A stretch of DNA of 64,000 bases from Candidatus Pantoea carbekii (lineage in GTDB: Bacteria > Pseudomonadota > Gammaproteobacteria > Enterobacterales > Enterobacteriaceae). Below are positions 21,976 to 32,252 of the stretch, in pieces. The notes beneath the pieces are model-generated. The model saw nothing but the letters and a program-made list of their open reading frames with translations, was not told where the DNA came from and did no database searches. The position numbers were made by a program, and so were the translations under genes. The stretch lies in contig NZ_CP010907.1 of assembly GCF_000971765.1 (NCBI RefSeq), positions 496,001 through 560,000 on the forward strand. The letters are read 5' to 3'. Every line of letters starts with the position of its first letter. The stretch's first letter is position 1.

Positions 21976-22944
21976 TCAAATACCTACATGTTTTAAATGT
22001 GCTTGTGCCTGTTCTAAAGTTTTTGATTCTCCAGACGCAAGTAAACAGCATGCTAACTGCATACGCAATGATTGCGGTACCATGTGTTCACCGTTTATAA
22101 CCTCTTTAACCCAGATAGCTGTATCACGTGGACTTTTACTTTTCGGAAGCGTGACTGGTAATGCCGGTTCATATTTACACAAGACAGCTGATATAGGACT
22201 AGTACCTTGAATAATGTTCATTTTTGAACAACATAATGGATTGGCATATACTTCTCCTTCTGTCCCAATAAGCAAAATAGCACTTGCTTCTATAGACTGA
22301 AGAAACTTTGTTATTCGAGAGATATATATTAGATGAGAAACACTGGTAATGCGCAAAGCAGCATGCTCGCTAAAAGGATTCACTAATTTTACTAGTGTAT
22401 GTGCACTATTACGTACACCCATACGCCAACGTAAAAGTAACTGATTAGCTATAGGCTTACAAAGACGATCAATACTAATGAATACTAATTGTCCTTGATT
22501 TAATAGTAATTGCATTTCTTCTACTCCGCTTACTTCCTTAATACCCAATTCTGCTAATACTGCGTTTGTAGTAATTCGTGAGGGATCACTTTTAATGCCG
22601 TGTAGTAGTACAGGAAAACCTAGTTTTACTAATAATAAAGCCAGCAAAGGTGTTAGATTTGCTTGGCGACGTGCACCGTTATAACTAGGAATGATAATCG
22701 GCATAGGTCGGTTTAGTGGTGCTTGTAATTGTATTACATGTTGTTGCATCGCATAATAAAATCCGCGTATTTCTTCTACGCTTTCACTCTTAATGCGAAA
22801 TGACATTAAAATACTTCCCAACTCTAAATCTGCTATTTCACCAGCTAAAATCGAACTATAAATCATAACAGCTGTATTATAATCAAGATCACGTACCCGA
22901 TTGTACTTACAACCAATTTTTTTAATTATTTTTTTTATTTGCAT
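21976..22944 (-). CDS. ybiB: YbiB, TrpD-like nucleic-acid-binding protein
   Basis: Member of the TrpD2 group, built like anthranilate phosphoribosyltransferase but reported to bind nucleic acid rather than make tryptophan intermediates. The 322-residue frame matches E. coli YbiB (320) throughout: DLELGSILMSFRIK, PIIIPSYNGARRQANLTPLL, RMGVRNSAHTLVKLVNPF and GTEGEVYANP. dinG normally precedes it; only a doubtful fragment remains upstream. Physiological role is not established. Confidence 0.92.
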   Translation of the reverse strand: MQIKKIIKKIGCKYNRVRDLDYNTAVMIYSSILAGEIADLELGSILMSFRIKSESVEEIRGFYYAMQQHVIQLQAPLNRPMPIIIPSYNGARRQANLTPLLALLLVKLGFPVLLHGIKSDPSRITTNAVLAELGIKEVSGVEEMQLLLNQGQLVFISIDRLCKPIANQLLLRWRMGVRNSAHTLVKLVNPFSEHAALRITSVSHLIYISRITKFLQSIEASAILLIGTEGEVYANPLCCSKMNIIQGTSPISAVLCKYEPALPVTLPKSKSPRDTAIWVKEVINGEHMVPQSLRMQLACCLLASGESKTLEQAQAHLKHVGI

Positions 22945-23461
22945 TATAGACTTCCTAAGTTATCAATTGTATGCTGTCCTTAATATGCACCATCACTGAT
23001 TTATAATAATTATCAATATGTTAATAAATGATTAATATATTCTTTATTACATACATTAACAAATATATATCTTTGCTTAAGACAATATCTATAATTTTGC
23101 TTTTGAAACATATGAAAATAACAAGCATATCTAACATAACATGGTATAAATGCTATTTTAAATAGTTTATATTTTTAATATTTATCTAATAATCACAATT
23201 TTTATATATCAATTCTTGCTTATTAACATAAAGCAACATACCGATTTAGTGTGTAATTTTATAAATATTAAAGGAAACAATATGTTATTCTTTTATATAA
23301 GAATAACTATAATATTTTATCAAGGTATTATATCATGTAATACTTTCATAAAATCTTGAATAAGAAAATTTTTTTAAACTCAAAATTTACACTTTAGAAA
23401 TTTAATCAATAAATAGAGTAAATTTTATTCGTTTTAAAAACTCAGTCATTAAAGTTATTAC
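22945..23461. other. gap at the expected dinG position
   Basis: About 520 bases. Near 23090-23140 the minus strand can be read as CLLFSYVSKAKL with stops, which loosely follows the C-terminal RLLTKNYGKRLLDALP of DinG at about the right distance from ybiB. Too weak to call a gene remnant. Confidence 0.35.
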
Positions 23462-24052
23462 TCAAAATAATTTAGGTCCATATCCCCATAATAAAATAGT
23501 TAAACCTAGCAATATTTCAAGTATCAAAATTCCAATAGCTAACGTAGAACCAGAAAAACGTAAACTTTCTACACGATCAATGTTTAAAAATATTGGAATG
23601 CCAATATATAATAAATACCCAGTATGTACTAGACCTATTGACCCCACTAATAAACATAACCATACTAAAGGATATAAGGCTATTAATCCACTAAGCAATA
23701 ACGGTGTAGCCACATAGCTTATAAATATATTGCATTGTTGCAATTTAGGAGGATTAGGATAATATTTTAATGCCATGCGGTAAATTAGTTGACCCATTAA
23801 AGCGATACCACCTAAAATGATTAGGTAAAAAATTATTCCTAAAATAAGAGCAGTTATCAATGCAATTTTTACATATTGTCCATCTGCTAAACTCCAACCA
23901 TACTGTGTTGTACCAATAAAAGTACAAATTACCGGTATCGCTGCCATTAATAACATACAATAAGTATAATGATGCATAACACTTTCGTTTATTTGCTTAA
24001 TTTCCCGTATTTTTTTAGTAGGATGTACGAATAAATTCCATATATAATGCAT
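23462..24052 (-). CDS. yohC: inner-membrane protein YohC (Yip1 family)
   Basis: Integral membrane protein of unknown function with a Yip1 domain. The 196-residue frame follows E. coli YohC closely: LLMAAIPVICTFIGTTQYGW, YVATPLLLSGLIALYPLVWL and the final TILLWGYGPKLF. About five hydrophobic spans are visible. It is divergent from yohD across 143 bases, exactly as in E. coli, but there the pair lies near 48 min, far from ybiB/ybhQ. Confidence 0.92.
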   Translation of the reverse strand: MHYIWNLFVHPTKKIREIKQINESVMHHYTYCMLLMAAIPVICTFIGTTQYGWSLADGQYVKIALITALILGIIFYLIILGGIALMGQLIYRMALKYYPNPPKLQQCNIFISYVATPLLLSGLIALYPLVWLCLLVGSIGLVHTGYLLYIGIPIFLNIDRVESLRFSGSTLAIGILILEILLGLTILLWGYGPKLF

Positions 24053-24195
24053 ATAATCACTCCTAAATAAATATGCTATGTAAGCTAGTAAGATAAAAGA
24101 TGACTAATACAGGTGACTTCTACTAAGATTAGAAGAGATTTATTATTTTTTTTGAGATATTAATTTAAAAAAACCCGCTATGTTGCGACTATCAT

Positions 24196-24786
24196 ATGGA
24201 GAAAAATGAGTTGCACCTTTATTTAAATGGACTAATAAGCCATTACGGTTATTTGTCACTCTTAATTGGATGCATTACCGAAGGGGAGACTTTCCTACTA
24301 TTAGGTGGTTTGGCCGTACATGAAGGTCTGCTGCGCTTTAAAGGTGTTGTGTTAGCTGCAATGATTGGTGGGATTATTGGTGATCAACTGCTATTTTGGC
24401 TTGGTTATCGTTTCGGTACATGCATTTTACGCCGTTTTAGCAAATATCATCATACTATAACTAAAGTAAACGGGCTTATTCGAAAATGGCCGAGTCTTTT
24501 TATTATTGGTGTGCGTTTTATGTATGGATTTCGGATATTGGGACCAATTATTATTGGCACTAGCCGACTTAAACCATTGCGATTTTTTATACTTAATGTA
24601 ATTGGTGCAGCATTATGGTCATTGATTTTTGTTACACTAGGATATTTTTCTGGAGAACTGATATTACCTTACTTATATAAGTTAGATAAACATTTTAACT
24701 ACTTTCTTTGGCTAGGTATAGGGATAATAATTTTTTTGATAATACGCTATATTATTCGTTATTGTAATCATCACTATAATCGCTAA
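24196..24786 (+). CDS. yohD: DedA-family membrane protein YohD
   Basis: DedA proteins are inner-membrane proteins linked to lipid carrier flipping and membrane homeostasis. The 196-residue frame shows LISHYGYLSLLIGCITEGET, the glycine-rich MIGGIIGDQLLFWLGYRFG, and the family motif RFMYGFRILGPIIIGTSRL. The start is uncertain because the ribosome site is weak; the first ATG adds about eight residues over E. coli YohD. A strong hairpin follows the stop. Confidence 0.92.
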   Translation: MEKNELHLYLNGLISHYGYLSLLIGCITEGETFLLLGGLAVHEGLLRFKGVVLAAMIGGIIGDQLLFWLGYRFGTCILRRFSKYHHTITKVNGLIRKWPSLFIIGVRFMYGFRILGPIIIGTSRLKPLRFFILNVIGAALWSLIFVTLGYFSGELILPYLYKLDKHFNYFLWLGIGIIIFLIIRYIIRYCNHHYNR

Positions 24787-25150
24787 ATAATTCGTTATGT
24801 GTTTCAGCACATTATTTATTATGATGCTTACTTTTTTAACAGCTAATTTAAATAAATTTAAAATTTAATATATTTAGATAGTTATATATAATTACTATTA
24901 TTATATATAACTATCTTTCCTAAAAAGCAGTTGTTCATATAGAAAGGTAATAAATTATTTAAAATAAATAATATTTATGATGTGTGTTATATAAATGTAA
25001 TAGCAATAAAAGCAAATCAAATTTTAAACTATTATTTAAATTTCTCATTTACAATTACTGAAATTAAAAAAGAAACTTCCATAAATTGATCTAGAATAAA
25101 CCGTTAAACTAATTTTCGGTATATTCTTACAAGAATTTTTATTCTCTTTT
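24787..25150. other. gap between yohD and ybhQ
   Basis: Contains only the yohD hairpin; the ybhR-ybhF transporter genes found here in E. coli are absent without visible trace. Confidence 0.45.
24876..24916 (+). terminator. yohD: yohD terminator-like hairpin
   Basis: Perfect 17-base stem (24876-24892 with 24900-24916) with a 7-base loop, 90 bases past the yohD stop and followed by TTTCC. Very A+T-rich but unbroken. Confidence 0.6.
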
Positions 25151-25537
25151 TTAATGGTGTTCAATATATGAATTGGTTGTTTTAACAAAAATTGAAAACA
25201 AAGTTGGTCCTAGTAACATGACTAATCCAAAGAAAGAAATCAGTGCATAGTTGTGAATAAAACGAGATATCAAGAATAATATTAACATAGCTGTACTAAA
25301 ATAGTAATTAGTAGTGACTTCTTCTAAAGAATCATTAATGCGACGAAGACGGATATTGTATTGTGAAATAATCATAATTATAAAAACTATAATATATGTT
25401 AATACTAATGTAATACCTACCTCAAATAGCAAATTATTTTTCCAACCTATAATAAATGCTATAATTACCGATAAACGAATTGACAAATATAAACAAGTTT
25501 TTCCTGTAATAATATAAATTAAATTAAACCATTTCAC
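25151..25537 (-). CDS. ybhQ: inner-membrane protein YbhQ
   Basis: Small membrane protein of unknown function. The 128-residue frame has about four hydrophobic spans. It matches E. coli YbhQ (136) at its start MKW, in the soluble stretch DSLEEVTTNYYFSTAMLILF and in the end ISFFGLVMLLGPTLFS. It sits between ybiB and moaE as in E. coli, which supports the assignment. Confidence 0.82.
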   Translation of the reverse strand: MKWFNLIYIITGKTCLYLSIRLSVIIAFIIGWKNNLLFEVGITLVLTYIIVFIIMIISQYNIRLRRINDSLEEVTTNYYFSTAMLILFLISRFIHNYALISFFGLVMLLGPTLFSIFVKTTNSYIEHH

Positions 25538-26077
25538 TTTATTTTCCTATTATATTCAATAATGAATGAGATGTTTTATGAAAAAACTTTTACCAGATTT
25601 GTCGTATAATTATACATCTATAATTTTATATTACAGATTTTTGACCTTTTATCAAAATATTTATTGATTTAAATGGTTAAATAATTTCCGACCTATATGA
25701 TTTAATTTGATAATTTCGTACAGTATGAGAAAACGAATAAAATTTTAAATATATTATATATAGTTACTTTATATGTGTAGATATACAACATGTTAAATTA
25801 GCTAGAGAATATGCTACTATATCGATCATATTACTTTCTATAAACAGTAGCATATCGTGATTTCTTATATTCCTTTTATATACTATAAAATATATATCAA
25901 AAATAAGTAGTGTTTTATTAATATATAACTCAACTGCATTAGTTAATAATCATTTTGAAATCATAATCATCAAAACTTATCTTTAAGATAATCACACAGT
26001 GATTTGTAATGAAAATACAACAGTGTTTTAGAAAAAACAATTTAAATATTAATTAATCACAGTATTATATTAATATA
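25538..26077. other. gap between ybhQ and moaE
   Basis: 540 bases replacing ybhP, clsB, ybhN and ybhL of E. coli. No fragment recognised. Confidence 0.4.
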
Positions 26078-26533
26078 TTATTGCTGCCAACGTTCTAAAG
26101 ATTGCTGATCGCTATGATTTACATCAAGCCAACGACCGCCGTCAACGGTTGTTTCATATTTCCAAAATGGCGCATACATTTTAAGATAATCAACAATAAA
26201 TTGAATAGCTATAAAAGCACTACTTCGATGAGCGCTACTTAAACCAACAAATAAGATATCATCACCAGGAATAAACTTTCCAATTCTATGAATTACTGTA
26301 ACTTTTTTCAATGTCCATCGCTTGCGTGCATTTGCTACTATTGATTCCAGTTCTTTCTCTGCCATTGATGCATAATGTTCTAGGGTTAAGGTGAAAACAC
26401 TACTACCTAAATTGTAGCTACGTACTTTACCAATAAAAGTTACTACCGCACCATCGCTATTATTAGATGATAATAGTTTATATTCTTGAGAGATATTAAA
26501 CGGTTCAGAACTAATCCAAATACGCGTGTCCAT
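26078..26533 (-). CDS. moaE: molybdopterin synthase catalytic subunit MoaE
   Basis: Large subunit of molybdopterin synthase, which puts two sulfurs from MoaD thiocarboxylate onto precursor Z. The 151-residue frame has GAVVTFIGKVRSYNLG, LTLEHYASMAEKE, the active-site run GLSSAHRSSAF and the lysine-bearing YLKMYAPFWKYE. It starts two bases after moaD. Since the genes that make precursor Z are not intact here, its substrate may be missing unless they moved elsewhere. Confidence 0.95.
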   Translation of the reverse strand: MDTRIWISSEPFNISQEYKLLSSNNSDGAVVTFIGKVRSYNLGSSVFTLTLEHYASMAEKELESIVANARKRWTLKKVTVIHRIGKFIPGDDILFVGLSSAHRSSAFIAIQFIVDYLKMYAPFWKYETTVDGGRWLDVNHSDQQSLERWQQ

Positions 26534-26535
26534 AT

Positions 26536-26781
26536 TTAACCCCCAGTTACTGGCGGAAAAAATGCTATTTCATCACCTTCTTGAAGAGGATGGCACATTG
26601 GTACAAGTGTCTGATTGACGGATACTAGTACTTCGCTAGCTTCCAAAGCTATAGCCCAATTTTTACTTTTTTGAGATAACGCTTTTCTTAACTCAATAAC
26701 ATTATTATATTCTAGTGCTATGTCTAAAATACTGACACCAGTTAATTCGCGCACACGTGAGAAAAAAAGTACTCTAATCAT
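26536..26781 (-). CDS. moaD: molybdopterin synthase sulfur-carrier subunit MoaD
   Basis: Ubiquitin-like sulfur carrier: MoeB activates its C-terminal glycine, which then carries sulfur to MoaE. The 81-residue frame starts MIRVLFFSRVREL and ends EIAFFPPVTGG with the required Gly-Gly. A GGGAG ribosome site precedes the start. Upstream, where moaC, moaB and moaA belong, no open frame remains. Confidence 0.95.
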   Translation of the reverse strand: MIRVLFFSRVRELTGVSILDIALEYNNVIELRKALSQKSKNWAIALEASEVLVSVNQTLVPMCHPLQEGDEIAFFPPVTGG

Positions 26782-26817
26782 ATTATTGCTCCCTTTACAT
26801 CTGTTAATTTACTAATA

Positions 26818-27250
26818 TTTTTTACAAATCCAGTTTATCATATTGTCTTTTGGTAAATAAGCTTATGAATGAAATATTCATCGAATAATATTCTGAATTA
26901 TTATGTAAATAATTGACAAAAATTATACTTTGATATTGTTTTTCGTTTATTTCTGTTAATTTAGAAAAGTTAATTATAGGATAAATAATTTCCACTTTAA
27001 TTTTATAAAAAGTAAGAATTAGTAAAATAGATAAATTTTTTGTCTATCCAATTTTCTATTTAAGATAATCTAATCATGTTTTAATTTTAAAATATTTACG
27101 TTGAATACTATGTTATGTTTATTAACCAATATATATGTTAACAACACCACATATATCTCTATAACTTTTTATTAATTGTAATCTAATCAAATAACATTCA
27201 TTTTTATATACAAAAAATTATTTTAAAATTTACAATCAAAAATCATCTTT
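26818..27250 (-). pseudogene. moaC: probable remnant of moaC
   Basis: Just upstream of moaD the minus strand reads SMNISFISLFTK then KLDL and a stop, near 26820-26890. It follows the MoaC C-terminus DMVIGPVRLLAK...KSGDFK residue by residue (M, I, L, K, K and D kept). Position and orientation fit moaC exactly. The N-terminal part was not resolved and the right limit is a guess from the gene's normal size. MoaC acts with MoaA to form cyclic pyranopterin phosphate. Confidence 0.45.
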
Positions 27251-28309
27251 ACAACTTTGAAAATTGTTTATTTTAATAATAATTAATTAGATAACATTAT
27301 TTAATTAGCCAAATAGCCTTAGATGATTTTCATTTAAAGTGATAGATCTTATCCATAACCTGTTGAAAATTATAATTCACTACCGACTATATTAGTAGAA
27401 TAAATTAATTAGCTAGTACAAATGAATATAATATTATTTGTATTATATAAATTGTAAATCGATAAAATAATAATATTATAGTAAAAATTAGTATTATATC
27501 TCAATGTATAACTTCAATGTACAGCATGAAATACAACAGAGCATTAGAATCTAATTTTTAGGAAAATAAAATTTTTACATTTTTTCTGAATTATGTATGT
27601 TATTTCACGAAAATAAATACATATATAACGTATATGCTGTAGTTAATCAATTTTAGTAAAAATATTTTTTGTAACGTTTATAAACGAAATTATTAAAATC
27701 AGGGCCGTTTTTTTTAAATTTTAAGAAATAAATCGTATGTATAATATATCCATCATAAAGATACATTTCATATATGATAAAATTACAATATGTATGCTAA
27801 AGAGAAATGATGATTGAAAGCTTAAAGTATAGGAAACATGCGTTCTGTAGTACTGAGTAGTCACAATTTACTCGAATACATTATGTCTGCAATAGTATGA
27901 TTATAATGACATCTAATTAGGTAGGCAACTATCACTTATAATTGAAGTTATACTGGCATAATTAGACGTTCAGAAAAAAATATTAACTAAAATGATTTGT
28001 AAACTTCATTAACTTTTTAATTATTTAATTAAATATTGATTATATTATTTGAAAATTTTTTTTGATAGAGCTAGTTTATTATAATTTAGATAACTTAATT
28101 TTGAAAAATTGAATTATCTTAGTAAGAATCTACTCAAATCAATCAATGTCATAAATAATTTAATAAGAGTAAATACATCATTAATTCTAATATCAGAATA
28201 TCTTTCAATTAAAGAGTACCAAACGATAAATTCAAATTCAAATTATCAATGTAATTTGAATTTGAATTTATCGGAAAAAATTTTTACTACTGCTATAGTT
28301 ATAAAATTT
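27251..28309. other. moaA: decayed region at the moaA/moaB position
   Basis: Over 1 kb with no open frame. Around 27920-27950 the minus strand reads ITSIISDSC, loosely matching the MoaA radical-SAM start LRLSITDVC at the place its N-terminus should be; V-T and R matches follow downstream. The cysteine cluster CxxxCxxC is not preserved. Plausible but not proven moaA fossil. The uvrB hairpin lies at the right end. Confidence 0.35.
28224..28273 (-). terminator. uvrB: uvrB 3' hairpin with direct repeats in its arms
   Basis: Perfect 22-base arms (28224-28245 and 28252-28273) with a 6-base loop, 36 bases past the uvrB stop. Each arm contains TTCAAA-type units in tandem (AATTCAAATTCAAATTA). The T-run on the minus side is short, so termination strength is uncertain. 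Confidence 0.6.
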
Positions 28310-30331
28310 TTAAGTATTTTGAATCATAGTGCTACGTAACTTATACAATTGATCACGAATTCGTGCTGCTTCTTCAAATTCTAAATTTTTCGCATGTTTT
28401 TGCATTTTTTGTTCTAATTGGCGAATTTTTTTTTGTATTACCTGTGGTGTAAATGTTAGATAATTAATTGCTGTTTCTGGCATATCGAATAAGCACTGTA
28501 TTCTCTTAGTGCGTGATTTTATTATATTATTACCGCACTTAAGAATATCAGTAATGTTTTTTTTAATACCTTTTGGTATTAGACCATGTTTTTGGTTATA
28601 TTGTTTCTGTTTTTTTCGACGTCGTTCAGTTTCTGAAATAGCACGAAACATGGATGGTGTAACGCTATCCGCATAAAGAATAGCCTTTCCCTTTACATTA
28701 CGTGCTGCACGACCAATTGTTTGAATCAAAGAACGCTCAGATCTCAAAAAACCTTCTTTGTCTGCATCTAATATTGCTACTAGTGAAACTTCTGGTATAT
28801 CTAAACCTTCACGAAGAAGGTTAATTCCTACTAATACATCAAATTTACCTATACGAAAATCTCGAATTATCTCTACACGTTCTACAGTATCAATATCTGA
28901 ATGTAAATAACGTACTTTTTTACCATTTTCTTCAAGATATTCAGTAAGATTTTCAGCCATACGTTTGGTCATGGTAGTTACTAATATACGTTCATTAAAT
29001 TGAACTCGTTCACTAATTTCTGAAATTAAATCGTCTACCTGTGTTAAAATTGGACGAATTTCTAAAATAGGATCGAGCAGTCCTGTAGGACGTACAATTT
29101 GATTAATTACTTGACCATCAGATTTTTTAAGTTCATAATTGCCCGGTGTAGCAGAAATATAAATAGTTTGTAGCGATAATGCTTCAAATTCTTCAAATCG
29201 CAAAGGACGGTTATCTAATGCTGATGGTAAACGAAAACCATGTTCTACTAATGTTTCTTTACGTGCACGATCGCCACGATACATGCCAAAAATTTGTGGA
29301 ATTGTAACATGTGATTCATCTATTACTAAAAGACCATCAGACGGTAAATAATCTAATAAAGTTGGTGGTGGTTGATTAGCGTGCCGTTTAGAAAAATAAC
29401 AAGAATAATTTTCAATGCCTGAGCAATAACCAATTTCTTGCATCATTTCTAAATCGAATTGTGTGCGTTGTTTGATACGCTGGGCTTCTAAAAACTTATT
29501 ACTTTTTCTAAATTCATCGCAACGTATTTGAAGATCTTCTTTGATTTTTTGTATTGCTTGTAACATATATACCCGCGGTGTTACATAATTATTTTTAGGA
29601 TAAATAGTAAAACGTGCAATCAATGATTTTAACTGACCCGTGAAGGGATCGAATAATGATAAACGTTGTACCTGATCATCAAATAATTCAATACGCAATG
29701 CAACTGCATCTAATTCGGCAGGAAAAATATCAATCACTTCCCCACGTACACGAAACATACCTCGTTTGAAAGATTGATCATTGCGCACATATTGCAATTC
29801 AGCTAAATGGCCTAAAATGGTACGTTGATCAATAATCATACCATGCGATAGATGTAGGATCATCTTAAAATAAAGTTTTGGATCACCTAGACCATAAATT
29901 GCTGAAACAGATGCTATTATAATAACGTCACGACGTTCGAGTATTGCTTTAGTAGCTGACAAACGCATTTGCTCAATATGTTCGTTAACGGCAGTATCTT
30001 TTTCAATAAAAGTGTCGGAACTTGGAAGATATGCTTCAGGTTGATAGTAATCATAATAAGAAACAAAAAATTCTACTGCATTTTCTGGAAAAAATTCTTT
30101 CATTTCACCATACAACTGTGCTGCTAATGTTTTATTTGGTGCTATCAGTATTGCCGGCCTGTTAAGATCTGCAATAACATTAGCGATGGTAAAAGTCTTG
30201 CCGGATCCAGTAACTCCTAATAATGTTAGATGAGATACTCCATGTTTCAATTTTTCTTTCAAAGTGTTAATAGCTTTAGGTTGGTCTCCTGCAGGTTGGA
30301 AAGAGGAATTGAGTTTAAAAACTTTACTCAT
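28310..30331 (-). CDS. uvrB: excinuclease ABC subunit B
   Basis: UvrB is the damage-verifying helicase-like subunit of nucleotide excision repair, loaded by UvrA and then bound by UvrC. The 673-residue frame equals E. coli UvrB. It has Walker [10 protein letters not shown], the beta-hairpin region [22 protein letters not shown], helicase motif [11 protein letters not shown] and the C-terminal UvrC-binding helix pair [12 protein letters not shown]. The bio operon that precedes it in E. coli is decayed. Confidence 0.97.
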   Translation of the reverse strand: MSKVFKLNSSFQPAGDQPKAINTLKEKLKHGVSHLTLLGVTGSGKTFTIANVIADLNRPAILIAPNKTLAAQLYGEMKEFFPENAVEFFVSYYDYYQPEAYLPSSDTFIEKDTAVNEHIEQMRLSATKAILERRDVIIIASVSAIYGLGDPKLYFKMILHLSHGMIIDQRTILGHLAELQYVRNDQSFKRGMFRVRGEVIDIFPAELDAVALRIELFDDQVQRLSLFDPFTGQLKSLIARFTIYPKNNYVTPRVYMLQAIQKIKEDLQIRCDEFRKSNKFLEAQRIKQRTQFDLEMMQEIGYCSGIENYSCYFSKRHANQPPPTLLDYLPSDGLLVIDESHVTIPQIFGMYRGDRARKETLVEHGFRLPSALDNRPLRFEEFEALSLQTIYISATPGNYELKKSDGQVINQIVRPTGLLDPILEIRPILTQVDDLISEISERVQFNERILVTTMTKRMAENLTEYLEENGKKVRYLHSDIDTVERVEIIRDFRIGKFDVLVGINLLREGLDIPEVSLVAILDADKEGFLRSERSLIQTIGRAARNVKGKAILYADSVTPSMFRAISETERRRKKQKQYNQKHGLIPKGIKKNITDILKCGNNIIKSRTKRIQCLFDMPETAINYLTFTPQVIQKKIRQLEQKMQKHAKNLEFEEAARIRDQLYKLRSTMIQNT

Positions 30332-31190
30332 GATTTTACTGTTCCTCCTGAAGAAATTGTCAGGTTACATCTTTGATAATTATTTACTGTACTAATATTT
30401 TTATTATGATGGTTTACTGTTAACTAAATTTTCTAATGACAAGATAATCGTTTCATTCTGTAAAATATTTAATACATTAATAATCGCATAATTATAAGTA
30501 TTTACAATATATAAAATTTTAATAACTTTTTATTTTAAAACAATAAATTTTATATACTTAGAATAAGTATAGCGTGAATAATTGTGATATCAAGTTATAA
30601 ATTTATTATAAAGAAATGTAATTATACTACATCATAGTAATAAGAAATCGAAATAATAAGCTTCTAAGTGATCAATGTGCTATGGAATAATCTTAGTAAA
30701 ATAAATTTTGATGATAAAATTCTGTTGATTGATGTGATAGGACTTACATATAAATTTTTTTAAAGAAAACTTAAGTGTATACATTACATATATGCAAGAA
30801 TTTAGATATCCATTTTAAGATAGTAAATATGATTTATTTGACTTGTATGTTTATAAAACATACAGCGTTATATAATATGATTTCTTGTCTGAAAAGAGAT
30901 AGTTCATTAACTAATTAGAGATCTAGTGAGTAAAGTGAATCGATATTATTATAGTAATTTAATATATGTCTGCATTTTTAAAATTGAATTTGTTCGGTGA
31001 GATAAGCAATGCTACTTAAAAAAGTATATAGATGAATGAATGTGCTTTACAATATGGGCTAAATGAAATTATGAAGCTGCTTATAAATATAATGGTATTT
31101 TTGTATAGTTTGAGAAATTAGCATAGTATGATATGATTAATACAGTCTAGTTTTAGCCATTTAACCGCTGTAGTACTAAAAACCGAGACT
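30332..31190. other. gap at the bioF/bioC/bioD position; no gene recognised
   Basis: About 860 bases between uvrB and the bioB remnant. bioF, bioC and bioD together need about 2.6 kb, so most must be deleted. I could not read a convincing fragment of any of them. Confidence 0.5.
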
Positions 31191-32200
31191 ATCAGAATAA
31201 TCTGAGCTGCATATTAGCTTTTAATGCATTTCCTTTACATGGATTGATAATTTTAATATATTGATTTCATGAAAGTATAATCATCGCTATAATATTGTAA
31301 TATTGCTTTGCTGCTAAGGTAATTTTATAAAGTCAAGTTGACATAAACAGTGCTAATATAACGCATATTAATCATCAGTTCAATAGTCTAGTTTATTTAA
31401 GTTCTTTAGTATCATAAATAATCTTCTTAATTGGTAGAAAATAAAATAATTAGCTGTGCACATGGTAATTTTATTAGGTTTGTTTACAGTTAGTAATTTG
31501 TGATTGTAAAAATAGAGTTTGCAAAGGCAATAAAATACATTATTTACATTAATTCAACTATTTTATCAAGACTAGTAGAAAAATGGAACTTAGTTAGAGA
31601 TCATGCATAAAAGTGTTATTATTATGATAAGATCAAATAGTTAAATGTCAATTTCATTCAAAACGGAGCATTGTTAATATTTACCAACATATTCATTAGT
31701 ATATTTCTAGAATATATAAGTAAATTAGCTAATTGTACTAAATTTTTTGCATGGTATTGCATTATTTAAGTCAAACCAATTGTTACTTATACAACAAATA
31801 TTGATTCCTACTTTAGGTAATTTATACAAGGTATCATATTATGTTTAGCTAAATTTTGCCATATTGAACGAACCTATACAAAAACTGCTTCTATCATCCA
31901 TTGTGAACCTTTATAGTGCTGCTGCTTCTACTCACATATATTTCTCCATCTGAATATTGGTAAAATAACGAATTTTTTTGGAATATATTTATCTTTTTCA
32001 AGACCGACTTTTTTTATTTAAAATAACGTATTCATGTGTAGTTTACAATACAAAAATATTGGCAATATCTTTAAACATTCATTTAATAAAAGATTTATTA
32101 ATTAACTTTTAGATTTATTCTATGTCCAAAATATGATTGATAGACTTATTCGATGAAAAAAGATTTATTATAACAGTAAATACCATTATAATGGTAACTC
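31190..32200 (-). pseudogene. bioB: decayed biotin synthase gene
   Basis: BioB is the radical-SAM enzyme that inserts sulfur into dethiobiotin. On the minus strand YKITLAAKQ (31303-31329) aligns with YVRLSAGRE after a segment matching RIMMPTS. TIKVHNG with two stops near 31897-31918 follows TRFCMGAAW, continuing with K, R and Y at the spacing of KNPHERDMPY. LPKVGINI near 31790-31815 follows LANAGLDY. The order and spacing fit a 346-codon gene. The iron-sulfur cysteine cluster is not preserved. Orientation (with uvrB, divergent from bioA) is that of E. coli. Ends are approximate. Confidence 0.55.
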
Positions 32201-32252
32201 AATAATTTTAATAAAGATATTAATGTTTATTAAAATGATCTATAATTTAATC

